32,896 nt of DNA from Rhizophagus sp. LPA8_4_AMF (Eukaryota; Glomeromycota; Glomeromycetes; Glomerales; Glomeraceae), in the NCBI GenBank assembly GCA_021464525.1, contig JADRCO010000477.1:1-32896 (forward strand), written 5' to 3'. The notes beneath the pieces are model-generated. The model made no database searches. It was not told the origin of the DNA and worked only from the letters and a program-made list of their open reading frames with translations. The position numbers and the translations under genes were made by a program. Every line of letters starts with the position of its first letter. Within the stretch, counting starts at the first letter, position 1. Shown piece after piece: positions 1-12,949 of this stretch.

Positions 1-1772
1 AAAAAAAGGCAATATTATAAATTATTAACCATTTTATTATTTATTTACATTTTATACGTAAAGTTTTAGCATGAATACACTGCTGTTATGTCTTATTTTA
101 ATTTGATATCATAATTTTAATTGTACTTTTAGTAATTCCTGATACTTCAGCAACTTGCTTGCGAAATATGAACATCAGATGACTTATCCTCATAAAATTA
201 ATTTAAAAAATGTAATTGCAAACATTAATTATTATCATTTTTTTGTTATAATTTAGTAGTATTTAATATTATTTTAAGAAAGAAAAAAGCACTGTATAAG
301 AAAAATTTTTTAAAAATCAAGTACTTGTGGTTATTAATTATCAAATATATAAGTTTCAGACTGATATATTTAGTTACGCAATATTTATTCTTAATGCAAA
401 TCTTATCCTTTTTTAGTGAGGTACCAATCTTTTTACACCGGCCCATACCATATTATTGTAGTGCTGGTTCTATTTTAGTTTTATATTTTTTCATTTTATT
501 ATTTATAGATTTTATTTTTTATTTTTTTGTTTTTGTTTTTTTTTTGTTTATTTTTTATTATATTATAGAATTTTCTTGAATGAGTTTATTAAGTTCGTAT
601 ATTAATCTGATTTGGAAAGTATGGAATTCTCTTTATTATTTTCATGCTAGGTGGAAAGTCCTATTTATAATAACGAACTTAACAATTATGGATGGATTTA
701 ACATGTCTATTATATACATCAATGAAAGAATTAACAATATTACTATGTGATTGGCTAGAAAATTCTTTTGCCAATTGAATCAAAATGTATTATTAAGGGA
801 ATTTCTACTTCAGCGATCATACGTAAGAGACAATGGGGTTATGTAAATTAGAGGTATACTTTTTATATTTTGGAAGGTTAGTAGAAGGTTAAAAATTGCA
901 GTATAGCAGGTCCTTAGATATCAAGTTCCTTAAACTATAGGCAGTTCTGTTAAGATAAATTTTTAATCCAAAACTCTGCCTATACAGAAATAAGATTGCA
1001 CTAATAGTATATATATGGGATTCACTAGAATGACAGATGATATTGTATTAAAATTATATTAGGTAGCTAATTTTCATCTTTTGCGATTTGTAAATTACAT
1101 TAATTCTAATAAAGTATAACATGCGCTGCAGAAAAAAAAAATAGTATAATTAATAATTTAAATTTAAATTAAATTTAGTCATTACTAAGAATTTAATCAT
1201 TAATTTAGATTTAATCAAATATTTAGTTAAACACAAAATTTAATGAATATTTAGCCATTGCAAAAATAATTTAGGCAGGCATCACTAATTTCAAATACTG
1301 TCGATAATTGCAAAATATTAAAATCTTTAAATCACAATAACTTTATTAATATTGAAGTTACAAATATAAAATATATATTATCAGATTTTTGAGCCACCTT
1401 CCATTGACCGCAAGGAGTTTTTCTCTAAGAAAATCCATTTTACCACGTGATTTACTTGTACAGGAAAATAAGTTTATCAACAGTGCACAGATGGAATTTT
1501 ACATATAGATAACGAATGGTTTACAAATTCTTTAAATTAAAATAGCATAGTTTTTATTTTTACATAATGTATTAGATTACAAATGTCTGTTTTAATTAAT
1601 TTGTAAATGCACTGTGAAAAAAAAATAATAAAATAAAATAAAACATATATTATTTGGATCCTCTTAATGAGGTAAATCAAATAGTACAAACTGCAAAGAT
1701 CATCAGAATCTGATTACTAGATACTAAGATTATAAGCAAATAAAACATCCAATCATTTAAGTAAAAATAAAT
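1..1772. other. AT-rich intergenic, no gene seen
   Basis: Very AT-rich sequence with homopolymer runs. Both open frames between 246 and 579 are low-complexity, rich in F, I, Y and L, and overlap antisense to each other, so I do not accept them as genes. One short inverted repeat, TATAGGCAG at 936-944 and CTGCCTATA at 976-984, could form a small hairpin. Nothing else is supported. Confidence 0.6.
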
Positions 1773-2124
1773 AGGGGTTAGAACTATCTAAACAATTTTA
1801 ACTGATTAATAACCGATTAACTAAGGGTCTTAACTGGTTAATTAACCAGTTAATCTTAAAATTTTTGCTGCAAATTATACTGATTTTTGATTTACTTGCA
1901 TATTTAGTTGTAGGAAGATCATATTTCATTAAAACTGTTATCAATAAATAGGAATAAATAGAAAAAAATTTGGCATTAAAACTTCAAGTTAGGAATATAT
2001 ATCCAAAATTAACTTGTCTTTAGGCCGTATTATATAAATATAACCAGAATTATAATAATGTAGTATTAACCGGTTAATCAATTTTCAAAATCCTTTAGTT
2101 AATGTCTTAATTAGTTCCAATCCT
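1773..2124. repeat. Inverted-repeat element (MITE-like) with a 24-bp palindrome
   Basis: The left end (AGGGGTTAGAACTA) and the reverse complement of the right end (AAGGATTGGAACTA) match imperfectly. Inside both ends lie related TTAACYGGTTAA-type words. A perfect 24-bp palindrome sits at 1830-1853, two 12-bp halves of TTAACTGGTTAA. There is no coding capacity. The form suggests a non-autonomous DNA element, but I see no clean target-site duplication, so the superfamily is undecided and the ends are approximate. Confidence 0.55.
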
Positions 2125-2212
2125 TAAAAATAAAATAGTCAATATTAATACTATCAATATAATCTTATTACCATTTAATTCATTTTAATAGAATTTTCAA
2201 ATGAGTTATATA

Positions 2213-3151
2213 CAGTATGTTAAGAAAAAAATTGCGCAATATAACATAAAATTGATTAAATAAAAAATTAGTGGAATAATGGATTTATTTATAAAATAAA
2301 TATTGTATTATATATTATTTACTTTCTATTTAATATATTTAAAAAAAAAAAAATTTATCATATATTTGTTAATTTTCTTTTAATAACCTTGAAAAGTATA
2401 ACTAATAATAATTAAATGCTTAAATTTGAATTAACTAATATTATTAGCTTAATAACACCATTTGACTTAGAAAATACACAAAAAAAATAAATAATAACAT
2501 GTAATGAAATCTTACAAACACTATAAAAATTTTTTAAAAATACTAAAAATCTGAGAAATTTAATGACTTGATAAATTTCAGTTTGAATGGATTAGAATTG
2601 GCAAATTACCATATACGCACATTATATGTTAAATTTTTCATCAACTAGGACTCCAAAATTAAATCAAATTTTTTATTTTAAAGAATTGGTGATTCTCTAT
2701 AAAATATATAATTTCGCATGTAACAGGTTAATAGTTAATGAAAAAACTAAATTAAATTATCACAGAAAATAAAGTCAATTTTACATCATAATTTGCGCTG
2801 ATTTTCTCAATTATTTAATAATCAAAATAACATCAAAATTAAATATATTGTAGAGGGATGTTCATTTCACAATAGACTAAAATTTTGATTTAATTTAGTT
2901 TATTGGTTATTAAGAAATTTAATGTGTATGATAATTTATAAATTTAAAATAAAGATAAAGATTTTTGAGTATTTTAAAAAATTTCTTCATATTATTTTTT
3001 AAAAAAATAATACTTATAAATCAACATTAAAATTTTAATATTTAATAAAGTATATTATAAACTTTTTATAAATAAAATTTCAGCTTCTTAACATTTATAG
3101 TTACTGAGATATACAGGTTTTAATCTGCACAATTTTTTTTTTAACACACTG
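2213..3151. mobile_element. Tc1/mariner-like non-autonomous or decayed DNA transposon
   Basis: The left terminus (2213-2238) and the reverse complement of the right terminus (3126-3151) agree at 23 of 26 positions. Both start CAGTRTGTTAA followed by an A run, and both are flanked by TA (2211-2212 and 3152-3153), the target duplication used by Tc1/mariner elements. The 939-bp interior is very AT-rich and I can read no DDE/D transposase frame in it. It is either a non-autonomous derivative or an old copy whose gene is lost. Confidence 0.7.
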
Positions 3152-3207
3152 TATCATTAGATTCTGATTACTGAATATTAAGATATTCTTAAAATCCTCA
3201 ACCCTTG

Positions 3208-3330
3208 TCAGATGATTTCCTGAAAAATGTTTTCCTGAATTTTTGGCCAGAGTTATGCAGAGTTATGCATAAACATGTGATCAGTTGGTCAGCATTAAAG
3301 TTTTCAGGAAAATGTTTTGAAAAATCATAC
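3208..3330. repeat. Short imperfect inverted repeat
   Basis: The segment 3212-3239 (starting ATGATTTCCTG and ending TTTTCCTGAA) is imperfectly complementary to 3303-3328, around a loop of about 60 nt. A short tandem (AGAGTTATGC, AGAGTTATGC) lies in the loop near 3249-3270. It is probably a remnant of a small fold-back element, and no target duplication is clear. Confidence 0.4.
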
Positions 3331-4390
3331 TGTAACCTCAACTCTTTTAATGTTAAATTTTAATAATTGTGGATAGTTATTTAACATCTAATTCAACCTT
3401 TGGGAAGTTAAAGTTAAATTAATTTTAATCATTTAAAGGTTAAATTTAACCTAAATGTATAATTATATCCCATGATATATATGGTAAATGAATTCTTTGC
3501 TAATTAGTAGCATTTAATTGAAAATTATTTAAATATATACTCAATTTTTGATTTCCATATAATTTACATAATTTACAATACTTAAACAATGTATTATTTA
3601 TTTTTGGCATATAAAATAAATTTTAAGAATTTTTTTAGAAAGTAAAAGCTTTTTTGAAATTTTTTTTTTTTTTGTCTATTTCTTTTTTTTTGCAAAAGAT
3701 TTCCAATAAATATAATACATACAGAAGACGACAATAATTCAATGATTTTCATTACTTTTAAATAAAGATTTTTTTTTTTTTTAATTTATTTTATTTTTAC
3801 TATTATTTATAAAGAAGAGTTATTTTAAAATATTCTTGTTAATATTAACAGCTAGCTAATGAATTATAAAAAAATTTATATTATTTAAATATTTTTATTA
3901 ATTTTCTAATTATCCATGTATTATTATAAAAAACCATTTTTAAAATAATTTACTTCTTAAAATCTTTTCGAAATTTTTATAATTAGGAAAAATTTTATTT
4001 TCTTTTCGGTGTGCCCAAATGCCCAATAGTTCAATCAGTGTAATAAATCACGTGGAATGGAAAAAATGACTGTGATGGTAAACTCCACAAAATTTTTCGT
4101 GTAATTGCTTCTTCTTTTTTGCTGTCCCATTTATTATATGAAACTTAGGAAATAATTATTACGGTTTGAGATGAAATTATGAATAAAGCTTGCCAAGCTC
4201 TGGATTGAGTGTGATAACATACGCATAACATATATACTGGTAAAAATTCAATCTGAATGCGACTAACTTTATTAAAAAGTCAAAGAAAAATTATTTATTC
4301 ATTGACTGGGCAGCCAAGATAAACCAATGACATAACTGATAAAGAAAGTTAATTGATGTAGTACATTAATTATAAAACAAAAAAAAAATA
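3331..4390. other. AT-rich intergenic
   Basis: Poly-T and poly-A tracts (for example 3660-3690 and 3768-3790) and simple AT sequence. A few TTAAATT/AATTTAA words recur at 3340-3460. No frame, RNA gene or clear element end was found. Confidence 0.6.
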
Positions 4391-4394
4391 ATTT

Positions 4395-4970
4395 AATCGG
4401 CAGCCTTTCTATCATTTGTCGTCGCATTTGATATTGATTATTTGCCGATATGTCATAATCACTCGTCTCATTCTCGCTAGTTTATTTGACATGATTTACA
4501 CCATTTACCTTGTTTGTATAATAGAAAAAATTGACGAATGTTAGCTAATGTCTTTAGCACTTTGCGTCTCCCATCTGGACCTATTAAATCAATTAACTTC
4601 TTTTCGGTAAACAGCATATCAAAAATCAGTTCAGACCATATTCTGCTGAAATGAAAAGTTTTCCTTTAATGACTATTCTATATAGCGGATGTTTCTAGGT
4701 TTTAATAGGTATAAACTTTCAGTAACAGCACTTTTCTATAATAATTCATAGTATCTTTTATGTATTAAAGTAGGAGATACAAAGTAGATTGTCCACCAAA
4801 GTGTCAGATTATAGAATTTTTCGTGCCTGTTGCTACTTTTTCATACGTCATTCATCTTGACTCGATCATTGGAAACAAGCTCGTCATCCTGAAATATGGG
4901 TAGGAGATGATATTCGAAATTGACTAGAAGTTCCCCTTCAGTAGTTTTAGGGAATTTACAACATGACAGA
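4395..4970 (-). other. Possible exons of an unidentified minus-strand gene or gene relic
   Basis: Three coding-like stretches lie here on the minus strand. The best is 4645-4509. It follows a good acceptor (pyrimidine tract then TTTCAG), is open for 45 codons, includes WSELIFDMLFTEKKL and IGPDGRRKVLKTLANIRQFF, and ends at a GTAAAT donor. A second (about 4965-4850) contains TTEGELLVNFEYHLLP, and a third (about 4490-4395) contains ENETSDYDISANNQYQ. I could not join them in phase with introns of normal length, and I recognise no family. Chance open frames in a GC-richer patch remain possible. Confidence 0.25.
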
Positions 4971-5826
4971 AAATTACAAGATATTAATTCTTAAAGAAAA
5001 TAATTATAGGCGCCCGTTATGTAAGTCAAGCATTTGAGCCAGGCACATCAAACAATGACTAGTTTTATATTATATAACATCGTCATGTTATTTTTCGAGT
5101 GCTAAAAAGCGTTGCAAAAAAGTTAAAAAAATTACGATAAAGTCGCGATTTTTCCTCTATAACCAGGCCCAGAAATAATATCTTTTTGTATATAAAATCA
5201 TCATAAAACTAATAATTACGATAAATCGATACTTTGAATCGTAAAAAAAAAAATGCCTTCTATCGAAGACTCCCTTCCCTTCTCGATATTATTATCGAAG
5301 TGAATTTGTTCGAGAATAACAAAAAAAGGCCAATATTTTCTATAACTACTATATATAAAAAAAAGAAATTTAAGTATGTAGAAATGATTGGTGGACATAT
5401 ATGGTTTGACCTGTTACAATTTGTTAAAATAAATTTATTTTAATCTTCAAAACCAATACATTACGGAAGTATCATGGTAATATTTCCCAAAAAGTATTTT
5501 TTTTTACCTATCTGCTACAACATTTAAAATGGTTATAAATTAATTGAGAATCCTTATTTGTATTGTTTCCTTTTATTGTAATTTTATAATTTTCTCTTAA
5601 TTTACTTTTTAATGACTCGTTAACTGTTAACGGCTTAATGGACAACTGTGCCACGTTACTTTTATTTACATGGGTCCTCAGATTCTCAAAATCTACTAGA
5701 ACATATGTAGCTAGCTGTTTGAAACATTTATGAAACCTCTAGTGTTTCAGTACATTGTAATAAATCAAATATTTCTTAAATATTAAATTTTTTGTTTTCA
5801 ATTGGGCAATGCTGCATTCGGATAAT

Positions 5827-6012
5827 TTACATAATTCTTTCTTTGAATGATTCATTTGCACGACTTTGTAAATCTTTGTAATGAGATCGACTTTCTTTGT
5901 ATGTAACAGCATGGCAATGATGCAAAATTTCGTGTAACCTATAATAAAAGCAAATTAAATTTACCATTTCAGCTAACAAAAGAACAAATGGAATTTCAAA
6001 TAAGGCCGCAGT
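5827..6012 (-). other. Coding-like open frame, unidentified
   Basis: An open frame of 62 codons on the minus strand, with an internal ATG that would give about 46 residues. It contains LHEILHHCHAVTYKESRSHY and LQSRANESFKERI. The composition is mixed and protein-like rather than AT-driven, but no family is recognised and no matching exon could be joined. It lies about 360 bp upstream of, and divergent from, the RNA helicase gene, so it may simply be promoter or 5' leader sequence of higher GC content. Confidence 0.2.
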
Positions 6013-6375
6013 TTACGCCCAAATGTCAAGGCGCAGCATTAAGTTTTTCCGGCTCATTTCCGTGAATCGAAAGGCCGATGACAAATACAAGGAATTTTGT
6101 GGCGTATTGAAGCTTTAAAGAGTAAGAATCATGACGGTGTATGACGAAAGTGTCTTAGATGCTTTGCTGATCCAATACGTTTTTATAATGTCTATTAAAA
6201 GATTTGTGCGCAGAATACAAAAATTTATTTTTAGATATTATACCCTGGTCCTTTGAGATTTCAGTTCAAAAAAAAAAAATTTTTTTCTTGTGTTTATATT
6301 TTTTTTAAAAAAAATAAAATATTATTTCTCTGTCGATTTACGACTATTTTTTTAATAAAGAAAAAAACTACAATT

Positions 6376-9145
<2,770 letters not shown>

Positions 9146-10426
9146 TATCCGCCTTCTAGAGAAAGGACAACCGTGAGCTAATGAGGAAATGCGGAAATAG
9201 CTATAGAATGTTTATGATGAGTATGATTTTTGGGGTGTGGTTATACCAATCGTGAAGTGATTATTGCATGCATTTATTTGAAATGAGAGATATATTCAAG
9301 AAATTTTGGCTGGACTTAATTGCAATTTCTTTGTTCTATAAATTATGATAGATGTCATCATTATTTTATTATATGTAAATGGACATTATTTTCTAAATAT
9401 TTTTTATTATTATTATTATTTTATTTTATTTTATTTTATTTTATTTTTGGTTTACCCTCACCCCTTATTACTATTCGCTAATGTTAATTAATGAAATACC
9501 TTATAAAATATTCCGTATTTTCTTTATATATACATATATTATTTTTTTTTTAAACAAAATCTTTCACCCAAGTATTCATTGTAAAACTCTGGTATATATA
9601 GAAGCAAAAATGAACAATTTTATATTCCTTTTTATTCATTTAATCATAGCTATCAATATATTTAAAAATTTGTAGATTTTTTCATAATAATTTTTTTCTT
9701 TTTTTTTTTTGGTTATTATTTCTGTATTTTGTGATATCATTACTACTTTTTTTTAAACGTATTTCTCAAAAAAAAAAAAAAAAAAATATTAAACTTGTAT
9801 TATATATGCCAGGGATCGCTTCTTTATCATATATATTTTTATTTTAGGTATTATTCTTTATATTTTTTTTCACTATTAATATACTTATTTTTTCTGTCTC
9901 TATTTTATAAGGAAACACTATTATTATTATATTTCCTCGTTTGTTTTATTGTAGCATATAAGAAAAGCGAGGAATTGTATGTTAAGAGTGCCTTTGCTTT
10001 TTTTAAAAAAAATTTTATTAAAAATAAAGTTACTACAAAAAATCAAATATATTTGTGATTTTATTTAGTTGAAGCATTAGTTAGTATATTGAATTGCAGT
10101 GTGTAAAAGTAGATATTTATTTAATATGCAATCCGCAAAAGTAAAAATATAGAAGATTCAGGGTGATGGAGAAGTTAAAAATCATGTTTATTCATTAGCC
10201 TTAAAGCAATCTCTTGAGCAGAGAAAAATAATACAGAGTATGTTATAAAAGATGGTGGTGTTTATCGTGCTTATTATATATCACAACGCTGTAAACAATT
10301 TATATCCGGTATCATCATAGTCTTTAATGGAATTATATTAAAATATTATAAATAAAAAGAAAAATTATTATATTATTGAATATATAATCTTTTTACTCTT
10401 TATAAACTATTCCCATTCTTTCAAGT
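9146..10426. other. Intergenic between convergent genes, microsatellite and poly-T tracts
   Basis: Holds the 3' regions of the convergent DED1 and REC114-like genes. A compound microsatellite lies at 9404-9448, (ATT)n running into (TTTTA)n, followed by poly-A at about 9769-9786. Open frames at 9481-9675 and 9795-10058 are low-complexity F/I/Y/L strings and are not accepted. Confidence 0.65.
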
Positions 10427-12717
10427 CTATAAATCATACGCCAGAAGACGTACTTTCCATAACTTCTCTACTCTTGAGATCTAATATTTTAATGAATAAA
10501 TCAATAAACTGATAAATACATATTGAAGATCCGATTATTCGATCACTTACAAATTGAGGAAAATTTGGATCTTTTAATATATCTAGAATCCAATCTTGAA
10601 GTTCATCGTCATCTTCAGGTAATGGAATATGTTGTCTCTGAATTGAGTTATTGTTTAAGGGTTGGATTGTGGATAATGATCGATTTCGTAAATGTTGAAA
10701 TCCCTCCTGTGTTAAATGCGGCGAAATTTGTTTAGCTGAGGAAGTATTTTGTGTTGAATGTGATAAAAGAGTAGAGGATTGATCCGAGTTTGTGGGTTGT
10801 AAATGAATTTGAGATGCAATAGATTGTGCAAATTGTGATTGATTAATTAGGTTCGGTTGTGGTTTTGCATGTACATGAGAAGTCAGAACTTGCGTCGGTT
10901 GAAAATCAAATTCAAACCCATTATCATCATCATTCATAGTTAAGTCGATAAAATAAGGCTCTTTTTTATGCAACGTAGGAGAAATATCCATTTTTTCTTG
11001 TTTTATTTTCACTTGCTGGGCTGCTACTGAATTAGTGGTTATTTGATTTTGTGTACATGGTAATTGTAAATTTGGCATATTCTGCAATATATTTTTTCGA
11101 TTATTAGGAGACATGGATTGATGACTTGATTGAAAAGTCATATTTGCATTGCTTGTATGAGATGATCCCATGCTCGCATTATCCGTAATACTCGAATTAT
11201 TTTGGGTAATATTTGTTTCAACATTTTCTTCATTAAACGTTCGTTGTGAATTTTCGATATTAATTTTATGAGTTGTCTGTAAATTTTGTCGCATTCTTGA
11301 TTCGTTATTATTCATCTGAAGTTGTATTTGATATTGTTTTTGGTTATATTCGTTTTGTTGCTGTAGGAAATATGCCTGATGTTGCGATTGACGCGAAAAC
11401 TGATCACTTTGAGCCGATAAGGGTGCTTTGTGAGTCTTGTGAGTTGAAACTTGAGAAGGGACCGACATATATCTACTGGGAGTATAAGATGGCTTGTCGA
11501 GTTCATTTTGAGTTATATTTGGGTCAATATATATACTTTGATTATTTGTATATGAGACTGGTTTTTGATTGTGTTCATTTTCCATATATTTAGACGAACG
11601 TAAAACAGCACTTGTCATATGCTGATTATTTATGTGTGGCAAAGAATTATTTTGCGAATTTCTTTGTCGAACTGAAGTGTTGGCTGACTTGACTTGTTGA
11701 TTTTGATCCTGGATTCCATTTGTATTAGATTGATGCAACTCTATATTATTCATTGAAGATTTTAACAAATTATTTTTGTGAACATCTCGATCCTGATTAT
11801 TTTGTTGTGAATCAGTAGCCTGCTGCATGTTTACATTATTAGTGAAGCTTGATTGTGAATCTCGTAATTGATATTTTGAACGATCTTCATCTATTTGAAT
11901 CATTGAATTTCGCGTATTATCGGGGAAAGCAGATGTATAAGATGAAGTTGGAGATGCGGCTGACGAACGATTTTGTGGACCGATTCTTTGTTGATGTTGT
12001 CCCGCTCGAGCATTAACAACTGAAGGTTCCCTCTGTGTTCTGTCTAAATTTACATTATTATATGTAATTACACTTGTTCGAAACTGCGAAACACTATTTG
12101 TGTTCTCTTGAGTTTGATTATTGATACTCGATTCGCCGTTTAAATTCAATGTTGGATCATTCATTCGTCTACAATTTATATATCTCTCAATAATACTTGC
12201 GCAAGATTCGAAATCGCTGACGTTTTTGAACCTTAATTGAATCTTACGCGTTTCCTGACAAATTGGCTAGAAAATACGCGATAAAATATTTATATTTTAT
12301 TATGCGCTATGCAAAGGAAAATACAATCCTTCTATCTCACCATGGCATTATCATCCAAGACTGTATAGTTATATCTTATCCCAATTGTAGGACTTTTCAA
12401 TAATGCCTTGGCTTTCAATGATTCTGCATATCGATAGGATACATTTAAAGATTCCTTATTTTATTCTAAATTAGTTAAATATCCTCTTTCAATTATTATA
12501 ATACTGTAATTTAATAATTTACCAATAACACATTTTGATCTGACACGACCTTTAAAATAGGTTCTCCGGCTCCATTATTAATAGTTCCAGCAGGAAACAT
12601 GTTTTCCAAAATAATGATGCTTGGTTGTGATATATGATTCCATTGGGGAGCAGATTTATTCGAAATATTAGAAGTATATTGTCTAGAATATTTTTCAAGT
12701 TCATAACGAAAAGGCAT
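10427..12717 (-). CDS. REC114: REC114-like meiotic double-strand-break protein, Q/N-rich, four exons
   Basis: REC114 acts with MEI4 (and Mer2/IHO1) on meiotic chromosome axes to activate SPO11. Exons (descending): 12717-12523, 12454-12341, 12254-10551, 10480-10427, giving 688 residues. Exon 3 could instead start at 12266, adding 4 residues. Residues 1-130 read like the family's N-terminal PH-type domain: start ELEKYSRQY, a QWNHIS block, and RKIQLRFKNVSDFESCASII, which resembles mammalian REC114 RKFRMQF followed by a Cys-containing final helix. About 500 residues rich in Q, N and S follow, with no other domain seen. The end, DILKDPNFPQF joined by the last intron to ISRVEKLWK, matches the family's C-terminal FPxFVxxVEK helix that binds MEI4. 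The last intron (10550-10481, GTAAGT to TAG, 70 nt) stays open if unspliced, which hides the true end. The assignment rests on remembered family sequences, and the long Q/N linker is unusual. Confidence 0.7.
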
Positions 12718-12949
12718 CGCGAATCGAGTAGAAAAATTGTGGTCTCCTGTATAAAAATAGATTTCATTTGGTGATACGTGTTTGATTTATGAATCACCGC
12801 CTAGAATTTACGGCGTTAAGAAATCAATTTTCTATTTAGATCACGTGAGGTAAAAATTTTACGGTGATATGGTAACTTTGTTCAGATAAATTTAAAATAA
12901 TTCTTCACCGGCTACCTTTACATTTACCTCTTTAAAGTCTCCTGAAACA
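12718..12949. promoter_or_regulatory. Bidirectional promoter with a TCACGTGA site
   Basis: A 232-bp gap separates the divergent start codons of the REC114-like gene and CSE1, so both promoters must lie here or overlap the 5' ends. The palindrome TCACGTGA at 12841-12848 contains the E-box CACGTG recognised by bHLH factors. A possible acceptor (ATACAG) upstream of 12717 suggests a 5' leader intron for the minus-strand gene. No TATA box is convincing in such AT-rich DNA. Confidence 0.5.

Noticed and set aside
325-579. Plus-strand 84-residue hydrophobic frame
   Set aside because: F/I/Y-rich string produced by T-rich DNA, with an equally open antisense partner; no start context, splice or family support.
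10434-12164. A stand-alone 576-residue Q/N-rich protein starting at Met 12164 and ending MESTSSGV
   Set aside because: Reading upstream of 12164 stays open with conserved-looking sequence (KIQLRFKNVSDFESC) and joins two further exons. The 3' end contains a canonical intron whose removal restores a family motif. The single-frame model is a truncation at both ends.
12511-12717. A separate 68-residue minus-strand protein
   Set aside because: It is exon 1 of the REC114-like gene; a GTAAAT donor at 12522 removes the last three codons and the next exon continues in phase.
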